From NCBI GenBank assembly GCA_963770275.1, contig CAVYPD010000026.1:1-64000 (forward strand): DNA of 64,000 bases. The letters are read 5' to 3'. Below, piece after piece: positions 56,054 to 64,000 of this stretch (position 1 is its first letter; each line of letters starts with the position of its first letter). The DNA comes from Roseiarcus sp963770275 (GTDB lineage Bacteria > Pseudomonadota > Alphaproteobacteria > Rhizobiales > Beijerinckiaceae). Made by a program: the position numbers and the translations under genes. A model generated the notes under the pieces. It saw nothing but the letters and a program-made list of their open reading frames with translations, was not told the DNA's origin and searched no databases.

Positions 56054-56508
56054 ATGGATCCAAACCACGTTGCGCAGTGCCGGTGCGGCGCGGTCCAAAT
56101 CGGCGGCTGGAGCAACCCCCTTGTCGTCGCCGCTTGCTATTGCGACGACTGCCAGCCGCCTCCGAGCGGCTCGCGGCATCCGCCAACGGGGCGCCCGCGG
56201 CCCGTGCCGACGGCGGCACGGAATTTATGGTGTTCCGCCGCGACCGCATCGCTTGCACGCGAGGCGCGGAAAACCTTCAGTCGATGAGGCTGACCGCCGC
56301 CACGAAGACCTGGCGGATGATCGCCAGCTGCTGCGCAACGCCAATGTATGTGGGCTTCGACGACAAGCGACCGTGGGTGTCGGCGTTCCGCGCTAGTTTC
56401 GGCGCCGATGCGCCTCCGGTGGAAATGCGGATCTGCACCCGGTTCAGACGGCCCGAACACAAGGCGGAAGACGGCTTGCCCGAGCACCCGGCTATCCGGC
56501 CGCGATGA
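56054..56508 (+). CDS. GFA-family (glutathione-dependent formaldehyde-activating enzyme-like) protein, frame-broken
   Basis: About 150 residues. Zinc-site pattern of the GFA fold: VAQCRCGAVQIGGWSNPLVV with Cys-x-Cys, then ACYCDDCQ with Cys-x-x-Cys, and, after a one-base break near 56157, AATKTWRMIASCCATPMYVG with the Cys pair. Ends PEHPAIRPR. Family members bind S-hydroxymethylglutathione or have unknown roles, so the function is open. Monocistronic. The region 56509-56748 shows nothing. Confidence 0.68.
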
Positions 56509-56748
56509 TCCTCCGCATCCTCGCCGTCTGGCCACGCATGCTGGTCAGCCGGCCGGTTGGCGCTTTGCCTTAATTCGACCGCTCGGGCGCCATCGAAGGC
56601 CAATGCAATCGTATTTGCCCGTAATACGATCGTCTTTTGAGACGAAATCGAGGCCGGGAGCGTTGTTATTCTCGCCGGACCGGGGAATCTTGAGCAACCG
56701 GCTACGTCATGCCCGCATTCGCTGACACGACAGGCCACGGCGTCGGCG

Positions 56749-57084
56749 CTAATTCCCAGCTTCGCAGGCCAGGCGATTTACCACCCCAGCGACGCCTGCC
56801 GTCATGCGCGCGTCTGCTTCGGCGCGGTCTTTCTCGTATTCGCGCATGACCCGCCCTGTCAGGGTGACCCATCCACGGTGGACGCTAACCTGGACGCGGT
56901 CCCGTGGAACGGCGAGGTCCCAATGAAGCGCCGTCATGACTGCGAGTTTAATGCGCTCGTCATTACGCCCCACCCAATTGTGCTTGTCGTCGCGGCCGAA
57001 CTCAAATTGCGAAGGAAAGCGGGCTGCATCGGGAGCCGGAACGTGGCTGGTGTTTGCACGTTCGTAAGTCTCTTCCCCAGACAT
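56749..57084 (-). CDS. BON domain protein
   Basis: About 111 residues from ATG 57084 (MSGEETYERANTSHVPAPD). The C-terminal half is a BON domain: IKLAVMTALHWDLAVPRDRV, QVSVHRGWVTLTGRVMREYE, GVAGVVNRL. BON domains bind lipids or membranes and occur in osmotic-stress proteins; here no signal peptide is seen. The frame is open to 57327, overlapping the glgX start, so the longer version is unlikely. The spacing of GGAGG to the ATG is long, so the start is uncertain. Confidence 0.65.
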   Translation of the reverse strand: MSGEETYERANTSHVPAPDAARFPSQFEFGRDDKHNWVGRNDERIKLAVMTALHWDLAVPRDRVQVSVHRGWVTLTGRVMREYEKDRAEADARMTAGVAGVVNRLACEAGN

Positions 57085-57307
57085 CGATTCCAACTGGGCC
57101 TCCTTTATCGCGCCCGCTTCGGAGCGCTCGCCGTTGCACAAAACGCGCAAGTGGCCGCCTGGTTCCATCGAAATGACATTCGGACTAAGCAGGGCGGCTC
57201 CAAAAGAGCGTTTAGGACGGGGCGAGGCCGAAGGAACCGGACGTGCTCCCGGGAGTTGGTGGCGCATCGGCATAAGCGGTCGATGAACGCCGCGAGGGGG
57301 ATGAGCA

Positions 57308-59437
57308 ATGGAAATCAGCGAAGGCAAGCCTTATCCGCTCGGCGCCACGGCGGATGAGAAAGGCGCAAATTTTGCTGTCTTCTCAGCCAATGCGACGAAG
57401 GTCGAGGTCTGCTTCTTCGACACCGACGGGCGCCGCGAGACCGGCCGATTTGAGCTTCCCGAGCGGACTGATGAGGTGTTCCACGGCCACGTGACGGAGG
57501 TCGGGCCAGCGACGCTTTACGGCTTTCGCGTGCATGGCCCCTATGAGCCTGAGGCTGGCCACCGCTTCAATCCGAACAAGCTGCTGCTCGACCCTTACGC
57601 GCGAGCCCACTCGGGAAAGCTGACGTGGAACCCGGCGGTGTTCGGATACACGATTGGCGCGAAGGGAGACGACCTAAGCTTCGACAAACGGGACAGCGCG
57701 CCCTTCGTGCCGAAATCCGTCATCGTCGATCCAAACTTCGATTGGCATGGCGAGTATCGGCGCCGAAACGTTCCGTGGGAAGCCACGATCGTCTACGAGA
57801 CGCATGTCAAAGGGTTCACCAAGCTGCACCCCGAGGTCGACCAGAAGTTGCGGGGCTTTTACGCAGGGCTCGGCTCGAAGCCGGTCGTAGACTACATCAA
57901 GTCGCTCGGCGTCACGACCGTCGAGCTTATGCCGATCCACACCTTCATCGACGACGATTACCTGCTCGAGAAGAAGCTCAAGAACTATTGGGGCTATAGC
58001 TCGATCGGCTTTTTCGCGCCCGACCCTCGTTATGCGTCGGATGTGCCCAACTCGTTGCGGGAATTCAAGGAGATGATCGCGCGGCTGCACGATGGCGGGC
58101 TCGAGGTGATTCTTGACGTCGTCTACAACCACACCGCGGAGGGCAACGAGCGCGGCGCGACGCTTTCCTTCAAGGGGATCGACAACAAGTCCTACTATAG
58201 GCTGATGCCGGATCAGCCAAGATTTTACATCAACGACACAGGCACCGGAAACACAGTCAACCTCAGCCATCCCCGTGTCATCCAGATGGTGACCGACAGT
58301 TTGCGCTATTGGGTGACCGAGACGCGGGTCGACGGCTTTCGCTTCGATCTGGGGACGATCCTCGCGCGGGAGCCGGACGGCTTCAACACCGAGAGCGGAT
58401 TCTTGAAGGTCGTTGGCCAGGACCCGGTGCTCGCTGAAGTCAAAATGATTGCGGAGCCTTGGGACTGCGGGCCGGGCGGATATCAGGTCGGCGGCTTTCC
58501 CCCTGGCTGGGCGGAATGGAACGACCGGTTTCGCGATGACGTGAGAGATTTCTGGCGAGGCCATGGCGACGCAAAAGCGCTTGCGCCGCGCCTCTGCGCT
58601 TCGCCGGACAAATTCAACTTTCGCGGCCGCAGACCATGGGCGAGCGTCAACTTCATCGCCGCCCACGATGGCTTCACGCTCAACGATCTCGTTTCCTACA
58701 ACGACAAGCACAACGATGCGAACGGCGAGGACAATCGCGACGGGAGCTCGGACAACCGCTCATGGAACTGCGGCGCTGAGGGGCCCACCGACGACAAAGA
58801 GATTCAGACGTTACGATGGCGTCAGCTCCGCAACCTTCTTTCTACGCTGATCCTGTCTCAAGGCACGCCGATGGTCTGCGCCGGCGACGAGTTCGGCCGA
58901 ACTCAGAACGGCAACAACAATGCCTATTGCCAGGACGACGAGATTAGCTGGGTCCATTGGGACATGGACGAGGACCGTCTATCGCTCGTGAACTTCTTCC
59001 GCCGCTTGACGGCTGCCTTTCATCTCTACCCGGTGTTGCGCCGCTCGCGGTTTCTAACCGGTGAAATGGATCCGGACCTCGAGGTGAAAGACGTCACCTG
59101 GATCGACGCCAACGGCTCGGAGATGACGGACGAAGCCTGGGACAATGGCATGCGCTGCTTCGGCATGCTGCTCGACGGGCGCGGGCAGGCGACGGGAATC
59201 AAGCGGCGAGGGTCTGACGTAACGCTGCTGATGGTGTTCAACGCGCACCACGAGACCGTCGAGTTCACCATGCCGCAATGCTATGAGGCGCAGGGCTGGA
59301 AACGGCTGTTCGACACGACGGACCCGAAGCTGGAGGCAAGCCAACTCGACATCGGCGCGGTCTACGAAGTGACGGCGCGCTCCATGCTTCTCTTCGAGCG
59401 TGTGCCTGAGAAGACGGATGGCCAGTCGGCGAAGTGA
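57308..59437 (+). CDS. glgX: Glycogen debranching enzyme GlgX
   Basis: 709 residues, intact. Isoamylase-type GH13: N-terminal CBM48-like domain (YPLGATADEKGANFAVFSAN), then the barrel with VILDVVYNHTAEGNE, the nucleophile Asp in VDGFRFDLGTIL, the acid Glu in MIAEPWDCGPGGY and the third Asp in FIAAHDGFTLNDLVSYN. Length is normal for GlgX. It removes side chains from phosphorylase-trimmed glycogen and supplies linear maltodextrins for TreY. Convergent with treY. Confidence 0.93.
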   Translation: MEISEGKPYPLGATADEKGANFAVFSANATKVEVCFFDTDGRRETGRFELPERTDEVFHGHVTEVGPATLYGFRVHGPYEPEAGHRFNPNKLLLDPYARAHSGKLTWNPAVFGYTIGAKGDDLSFDKRDSAPFVPKSVIVDPNFDWHGEYRRRNVPWEATIVYETHVKGFTKLHPEVDQKLRGFYAGLGSKPVVDYIKSLGVTTVELMPIHTFIDDDYLLEKKLKNYWGYSSIGFFAPDPRYASDVPNSLREFKEMIARLHDGGLEVILDVVYNHTAEGNERGATLSFKGIDNKSYYRLMPDQPRFYINDTGTGNTVNLSHPRVIQMVTDSLRYWVTETRVDGFRFDLGTILAREPDGFNTESGFLKVVGQDPVLAEVKMIAEPWDCGPGGYQVGGFPPGWAEWNDRFRDDVRDFWRGHGDAKALAPRLCASPDKFNFRGRRPWASVNFIAAHDGFTLNDLVSYNDKHNDANGEDNRDGSSDNRSWNCGAEGPTDDKEIQTLRWRQLRNLLSTLILSQGTPMVCAGDEFGRTQNGNNNAYCQDDEISWVHWDMDEDRLSLVNFFRRLTAAFHLYPVLRRSRFLTGEMDPDLEVKDVTWIDANGSEMTDEAWDNGMRCFGMLLDGRGQATGIKRRGSDVTLLMVFNAHHETVEFTMPQCYEAQGWKRLFDTTDPKLEASQLDIGAVYEVTARSMLLFERVPEKTDGQSAK

Positions 59438-59488
59438 GGCGCGGGCCTGGACCTCGCTGCCATTGGGCGGAATCGATGACGTTAGCTC

Positions 59489-59618
59489 ACCCGCCTCAAG
59501 CGGGGGCGGGTAGGGGTGGGGGGTCGCGCGGACTGAGGAGACCATCAAATATGGCCGCGTGCTAATCACTTAGGGCAGCGCGACCCCCGTCCTTGATCCT
59601 CCCCACAAGGGGGGAGGA
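59489..59618. repeat. Nested GC-rich palindromes between glgX and treY
   Basis: Three dyads: ACCCGCC/GGCGGGT (59489-59511), GGGGGTCGCGC (59519-59529) pairing with GCGCGACCCCC (59578-59588), and TCCTCCCC/GGGGAGGA (59597-59618). This is the make-up of interspersed palindromic repeats common in Hyphomicrobiales; here it could end transcription from both sides. Confidence 0.6.
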
Positions 59619-59659
59619 GACGCCTCGAATGTCCCGCGTGAACCCAAGATCAAATGGCG

Positions 59660-62371
59660 CTAACGGGCTAACAAGACGGCGAACGGCAGCGGGTTCAGCC
59701 ACTCATGAAGGGGAGCGCCGACAGGCGCATCCCGACCGCGAAACAGGTCGAACCACTTCGCTTCCGGCAATTGAGCCCGAGCGTTCCAGTCGGGCTCCGC
59801 CTCTCGATGGGCAGGGTAGCGCGCGATCACGACAGCGAGCTTCCGGTCTCCTGAAGTCCGCACATAACCAAAGGCCCAATCCGAGCGATCGCCCTCGATG
59901 ACCATCGGCTGATAATCGCTGCTGGCGAAGAGTTCGGGCTCCTCGCGCCGAAGTGCAAGGAGCAGGGCGGTTGTCGCCAGCTTCGCTCGGCCGTCCTGCC
60001 ATTCGTCCATCAGCGTCTTGAACAGCGCCGAACGCTGCTCTGGAGCTTTGAGACGGGCGGCGAGGTCCGCGATCGCCGCCTCACGAACCGCGAAATCGAC
60101 CGGCCGTCGATTGTCAGGATCGACAAGATTGAGGTCCCACAGCTCGCAGCCCTGATAAATGTCGGGCACGCCGGGCGCCGTGAGCTTGCCGACGGTCTGA
60201 ATGAGGCTGTTCTCGATCCCAAGGCGCGCCACTCGCCGCATGAAGGGCAGGAAGTTGGAAAGGAACGTGTCGGACTTCAGCGCTTCCTTCGCGAACGTCT
60301 GCGTCGCCTGCTCATAGTCGGCGTCGGGCGCGGCCCAGCTCGAGCGGCGTTTCGCCTCGCGCAGCGACTTCTCGATCGCCGCCTGAATGCGGGCGCCATA
60401 CGCTTCCCGTTGCTCGTCGCTCGGGGCGTCGAGCATGTCGATGGGCCAGGAGCCCACGAACATCTGGTAGAGCATGTAGACGTCGTCGCGATCGGGCGCG
60501 GCGGTGCGCTCCACGTCGCCGCGTCGCGCTCGCAAGATGCGGGTCCAGGTCTCGACCTGGCGGCGCCATTCCTCCGGCATTTCGGAGAGAACGGCGAGCC
60601 TCGCGCGATTGTCTTCGCCGCGCTTCGTGTCGTGCGTGGCGGTCGCCAACATGGCGTGCGGCCAGTTCTGCGCGCGCGCGGCGTTCGCCTTGTGAAAGAG
60701 GGCAGGGGCGAGGCCAAACCGCTCCGGCGCGCCGCCGACTTCGTTGAGCGCGACGAACCGATTGTAGCGATAGAAGGCGGTGTCCTCGACGCCCTTGGCC
60801 ATCACGGGACCCGAGAACTGCTGCACCCTCATCGCGAAGCGGAGCGCCGCGGTGTGGCTGAGCTCCTGCGTGGGCGGTTGTTCCGTTTCCGCCATCAGCG
60901 TGTTCTGCAGGAAATCGAAGGCGGATGGATGAACATCCGGATCGGAACGCCGGGCGCGCGTCATCGCCCAGGCGATGTCGCGGCGGTCAGCGTCGGCCGG
61001 CATCCCGGCAAAGTCGAGATAGGTCCGGTAGACCGGAAAGTTCGCGACGACCTGTCTGATCGCGCGCTGGAGCAGCGCGCGCGTCAGATCCGCCGTCATC
61101 GGACTTTCGCCGGCCAATTGCGCGGCGCGGCGACCGAGCGCGTTGAGCTCGCTCGCCATTTCATTTTCCATGATCCTGAGCTTGCCGTCGCGCGCAACGG
61201 TTGCGAAATCCTGGTCTTCTCCGGCGAGATCAAAATAGGCCTGCGTGAAGGCGGGCTCGCTGCCGGGCTCCACCAGCACGCCAAGCGCAAGGTTGGTGTA
61301 GTCGTAGCCGGTCGTGCCCTCGACGGGCCAGTCGGCCCGCAACGACTCGTGGGGCGCCAGGATCTTCTCGACGACCAGATAAAACGGCCGCTTCGCGCCG
61401 GCCCGCAGCGCCTCGAGATAGGCCTTGGGATCGAACAGCCCGTCGATATGATCGATCCTGAGGCCATCGATTTCGCCGCTTTCGAGCATGCGGAAGATGC
61501 GGGCGTGGACGTGGTCGAAGACCGGACCCGCCTCGATGCGCAAGCCGGCAAGATCGTTGATGTTGAAGAAGCGGCGGTAGTTGATCTCGTCCTCAGCCAC
61601 GCGAAAAAAGGCGACGCGCCAGAACTGGTCGCGGATGAGCCGATCAAGCTCGCGCCAGTCGCTGTTGAACTCCTCAACCCGGGCTTCGATCGCCGTGCGG
61701 GCGCCTTCATCTTTGTTGGCGAGCGCAACGAGTTCGCTCTTCAGCGCGCGCGCCCGCTCCGCCACCTGCGGGCGCCATTGGGGCAAGTCGAGAAAAAGGT
61801 CGGCCATCCGGTCCAGCGCCGGGTGCTGATGCCCGAGGATGAGCGAAAAGGTCAGCGGGTGGATCGGCAGCTTGTGAGCGTCATAGGCCCAGACGGCGAA
61901 ACTTCCGTCCTCTTCGAAATGGAGCTTGAGTTTTCCCGATCTCAGCTCTTCGCCATATTGCGCGCCAAGCACAGGCGCGAGCAGCTTGCCGTCTTGAGCC
62001 GACCAGTCGATGTCGAACCAGCCGGCATATTGGGAGTAGGGACCCCACTCCAGAACATCGAGCCACAGCGGATTGTCGGCGCCCCAGACGCCCACGTGAT
62101 TGGGCACAATGTCCAGGATTCGCCCGAGCCCGTGATCGCGGAAGGCGTCGATCATCGACGAGAAATCGTTTTCCGTGCCGAGTTCCGGATTCAGTTGGTT
62201 ATGATCGGTGACGTCATAGCCGTGCACGCTGCCCGGTCGCGCCTTGAAGATCGGCGAGAGGTAGACGTGGCTGACGCCGAGTTGCGCGAGGTAGGGCGCG
62301 ATCGCCGCCGCGTCACTGAAACCAAAGCCGGCGTGCAGCTGCAGACGATAGGTCGCGCGAGGAGCGTTCAT
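59660..62371 (-). CDS. treY: Malto-oligosyltrehalose synthase TreY
   Basis: 903 residues, intact. GH13_26 enzyme turning the reducing end of maltodextrins into a trehalose unit. Starts PRATYRLQLHAGFGFSDAAA, then SHVYLSPIFKARPGSVHGYD, DIVPNHVGVWG, the nucleophile Asp in DGLRIDHIDGLFDP, the acid Glu in FYLVVEKILAPHE and ATATHDTKRGEDNRARLAVL. Start ATG overlaps the treZ stop (ATGA), so the two are translated together. Confidence 0.93.
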   Translation of the reverse strand: MNAPRATYRLQLHAGFGFSDAAAIAPYLAQLGVSHVYLSPIFKARPGSVHGYDVTDHNQLNPELGTENDFSSMIDAFRDHGLGRILDIVPNHVGVWGADNPLWLDVLEWGPYSQYAGWFDIDWSAQDGKLLAPVLGAQYGEELRSGKLKLHFEEDGSFAVWAYDAHKLPIHPLTFSLILGHQHPALDRMADLFLDLPQWRPQVAERARALKSELVALANKDEGARTAIEARVEEFNSDWRELDRLIRDQFWRVAFFRVAEDEINYRRFFNINDLAGLRIEAGPVFDHVHARIFRMLESGEIDGLRIDHIDGLFDPKAYLEALRAGAKRPFYLVVEKILAPHESLRADWPVEGTTGYDYTNLALGVLVEPGSEPAFTQAYFDLAGEDQDFATVARDGKLRIMENEMASELNALGRRAAQLAGESPMTADLTRALLQRAIRQVVANFPVYRTYLDFAGMPADADRRDIAWAMTRARRSDPDVHPSAFDFLQNTLMAETEQPPTQELSHTAALRFAMRVQQFSGPVMAKGVEDTAFYRYNRFVALNEVGGAPERFGLAPALFHKANAARAQNWPHAMLATATHDTKRGEDNRARLAVLSEMPEEWRRQVETWTRILRARRGDVERTAAPDRDDVYMLYQMFVGSWPIDMLDAPSDEQREAYGARIQAAIEKSLREAKRRSSWAAPDADYEQATQTFAKEALKSDTFLSNFLPFMRRVARLGIENSLIQTVGKLTAPGVPDIYQGCELWDLNLVDPDNRRPVDFAVREAAIADLAARLKAPEQRSALFKTLMDEWQDGRAKLATTALLLALRREEPELFASSDYQPMVIEGDRSDWAFGYVRTSGDRKLAVVIARYPAHREAEPDWNARAQLPEAKWFDLFRGRDAPVGAPLHEWLNPLPFAVLLAR

Positions 62372-64000
62372 TCAGGATCAAATCCCCAGCGCACGGTCCA
62401 AGGCGCGAAGGAAGCGCCGGCCTCGCCGCAAAGCCAAAATGGACGGACGTCGCTCTTGGGAAACGCGACGGGGCTGGACGAGAGATTGGCGTCGAGGACG
62501 AGCCGCCGCTCACCGGCCTGCCAGGTGACGCGCAACGGCCTGCTCACCCACCACGAGCGCCTCGCCTCCATGCCGAATGGAGGGCAGCAACGGCTGCACA
62601 AACTCGCGGCGCGTCTTCAAGAGATCGCGGTAATAGGCGAGATGCGTCGCGTCGATCCGGCTCCAATCGAGCTTGGAGGCGAGGAACGTCGATTCCGCGC
62701 AAGGATCGGGAATCTTCGCCACCCGCTTCGGATCGGCAAACTCGGGAAAGCGTGAGAATTCCTCGCGCCGTCCTTTTCTGACTGCCTCCGCCAGCTCCCC
62801 CGTGAAGTCGCAGAAAAAGGGGAACGGCGACGTCGCGCCCCATTCCTCGCCCATGAACAGCATCGGGATCTGCGGAGCAAGCAGGTAGACGCTTGCAAGC
62901 GCGCGGATGACCTCCGGAGAAGCCAACACGTTCAGCCGCTCGCCAAACGCGCGATTGCCGATCTGGTCGTGATTTTGGATGAACGACACGAAAGCGTCCG
63001 GCGGCAATTCGGCGCTCGGGCCGCCGCGCGGCGCGTTCCGATACGGCATCATTTGGCCTTGATAGGCGAAGCCTTCGGCGAGGGCTTTTCCCAAAAGCTC
63101 CGTTGAGCCGTAGGCGGCGTAGTAGCCGCTATTCTCATGGGTGGCGGCGACGTGCAGCACGTGATGAATGTCGTCGTTCCATTGCGCAGTGTAGAGATCG
63201 GCCTTGTCGCCATGGCGCGTCAGGCGGCTCGGAACATTGTCCTCGTTTTCCAGGATGAGATGGATGGGCCGCGAGAACCGCGCGCGAAGGCGCGTCGCGA
63301 GTTCGTCGAGCAGATCGGGCCGCGAATCATCCTTGATGGCGTGGACGGCGTCGAAGCGAAGCCCGTCCAGATGAAACTCCTCGATCCAATATTCGGCGTT
63401 CTCGATGAAGAAGTCGCGCACGGGCCGCGAGTTCGGCCCGTCAAGTTGGATCGCGTCGCCCCACGGCGTTTTGTGCCGGCTGGTGAAGAAATCGGGCGCG
63501 TAGAGCGAGAGGAAATTCCCTTCAGGCCCGAAGTGGTTGTAAACGACGTCGAGCAGCACCGCGATCCCGCGCTCGTGCGCCGCCTCGACGAAGGCCTTGA
63601 AGTCTTCAGGTCGTCCGTAGCTTGCGTCCGGAGCGTACGGGAATGTCCCGTCATAGCCCCAGTTCCAGCGGCCCTTGAAGTCGCTGACCGGCATGATCTC
63701 GACGGCCGTCACGCCGAGGTCCGCGAGATGGTCCAACTTACGAGCGGCCCCCGCAAATGTGCCCTCAGGTGAAAAAGCGCCGAGATGGAGTTCGTAAAGC
63801 ACGATGTCGTCCCATGCGCGGCCGGTCCAGGACTCGCGCCAGCGATAGGCGCGCGGGTCGATCGCCTCGCTCGGGCCGTTGACGTCGTCAGGCTGAAAGC
63901 GAGATGCCGGATCGGGAACGCGTTGTCCGCTCGAGAGCGCAAACATGTAGCGTGCGCCAGCAGGCAAGCCGTTCACGAAGACTTCGAAGAATCCATCCCC
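62368..64000 (-). CDS. treZ: Malto-oligosyltrehalose trehalohydrolase TreZ (partial, one frame break)
   Basis: N-terminus lies beyond the window end; at least 540 residues are present. GH13_10 enzyme releasing trehalose from the TreY product. Seen: DIVLYELHLGAFSPEGTF, GIAVLLDVVYNHFGPEGNFL, nucleophile Asp in LDGLRFDAVHAIKDD, acid Glu in LILENEDNVPSR, and VSFIQNHDQIGNRAFGERL. A one-base break near 62545 separates ALVV from VSRPLRVTWQAGERRLVLDA and the real end WGFDPE. Operon with treY. Confidence 0.9.

Noticed and set aside
60410..62755. 781-residue plus-strand frame opposite treY/treZ
   Set aside because: Shadow frame; the opposite strand encodes complete GH13 enzymes with catalytic residues.
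1..64000. CRISPR arrays, tRNA or rRNA genes
   Set aside because: No regularly spaced repeats and no recognisable tRNA or rRNA sequence were found by eye on either strand; short ncRNAs cannot be excluded.

Overview
The window looks like chromosomal DNA of a GC-rich alphaproteobacterium, most likely of the order Hyphomicrobiales (Rhizobiales) and perhaps near the Beijerinckiaceae/Bradyrhizobium side. The grounds are high GC, many sugar-type ABC importers, ROK/LacI/MarR regulators, a sigma-54-controlled soluble diiron monooxygenase cluster, a biuret hydrolase of the rhizobial type, GC-rich interspersed palindromes, and a glgX/treY/treZ block. No rRNA, tRNA or CRISPR array was seen, and species cannot be fixed from this sequence alone.

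Layout. 0-0.5 kb: remnant of a Gfo/Idh/MocA oxidoreductase. 0.5-7 kb (minus): a sugar-type ABC importer (binding protein, two permeases, ATPase) ending in a protein like the large subunit of N,N-dimethylformamidase. 7.3-13.1 kb (plus): an RraA-family protein, ATP-dependent hydantoinase/oxoprolinase subunits HyuA and HyuB, and a LacI regulator. Two LacI-like palindromes lie in the divergent promoter region. 13.1-16.5 kb: a scrap-yard of truncated genes (RbsC, PfkB, tyrosine integrase) with one IS481-family and one IS630-family element. 16.6-22 kb (minus): a second ABC importer without ATPase and a three-gene hydrolase operon, with three copies of a TCACGTAYRTGA palindrome. 23.3-29.7 kb: a third ABC importer without ATPase, divergent from a ROK regulator, a Gfo/Idh/MocA oxidoreductase and a ThuA-like protein. 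30-31.7 kb: a luciferase-like flavin oxidoreductase and an SseB-like protein.

31.8-43.7 kb is the centrepiece: a propane-monooxygenase-type (group 5/6) soluble diiron monooxygenase cluster. Its order is sigma-54 activator (divergent), alcohol dehydrogenase, two small unknown genes, hydroxylase alpha, reductase, hydroxylase beta, coupling protein, amidohydrolase, DUF59-like protein and a dedicated GroEL. The promoter has textbook architecture: two 17-bp activator-type palindromes, an IHF consensus and a -24/-12 element. Its expected role is oxidation of a short alkane or related compound to an alcohol and then to a ketone or aldehyde.

44-50.5 kb (minus): a BMP-family (nucleoside/purine-type) ABC importer with a formamidase and a biuret amidohydrolase inside the operon. 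50.7-55.5 kb: an arylformamidase-like hydrolase with a MarR regulator, diverging from a cupin and a FAD monooxygenase, then a convergent 2-aminobenzoate-type CoA ligase. This looks like uptake and breakdown of a nitrogenous, possibly aromatic, amide. 56-64 kb: a GFA-family protein, a BON-domain protein, glgX, then treZ-treY for glycogen/trehalose metabolism.

A recurring theme is cleavage of C-N bonds (dimethylformamidase-like, HyuAB, formamidase, biuret hydrolase, arylformamidase-like), each next to its own importer or regulator.

Caution: many otherwise well-conserved genes are split by single-base reading-frame changes without obvious in-frame stops. These are dense at 4.7-12 kb, essentially absent at 16.6-31.7 kb, and roughly one per 1-2 kb from 32 kb on. 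They are probably sequence or assembly errors, at least in part. Such genes are annotated across their whole span with the break positions stated.
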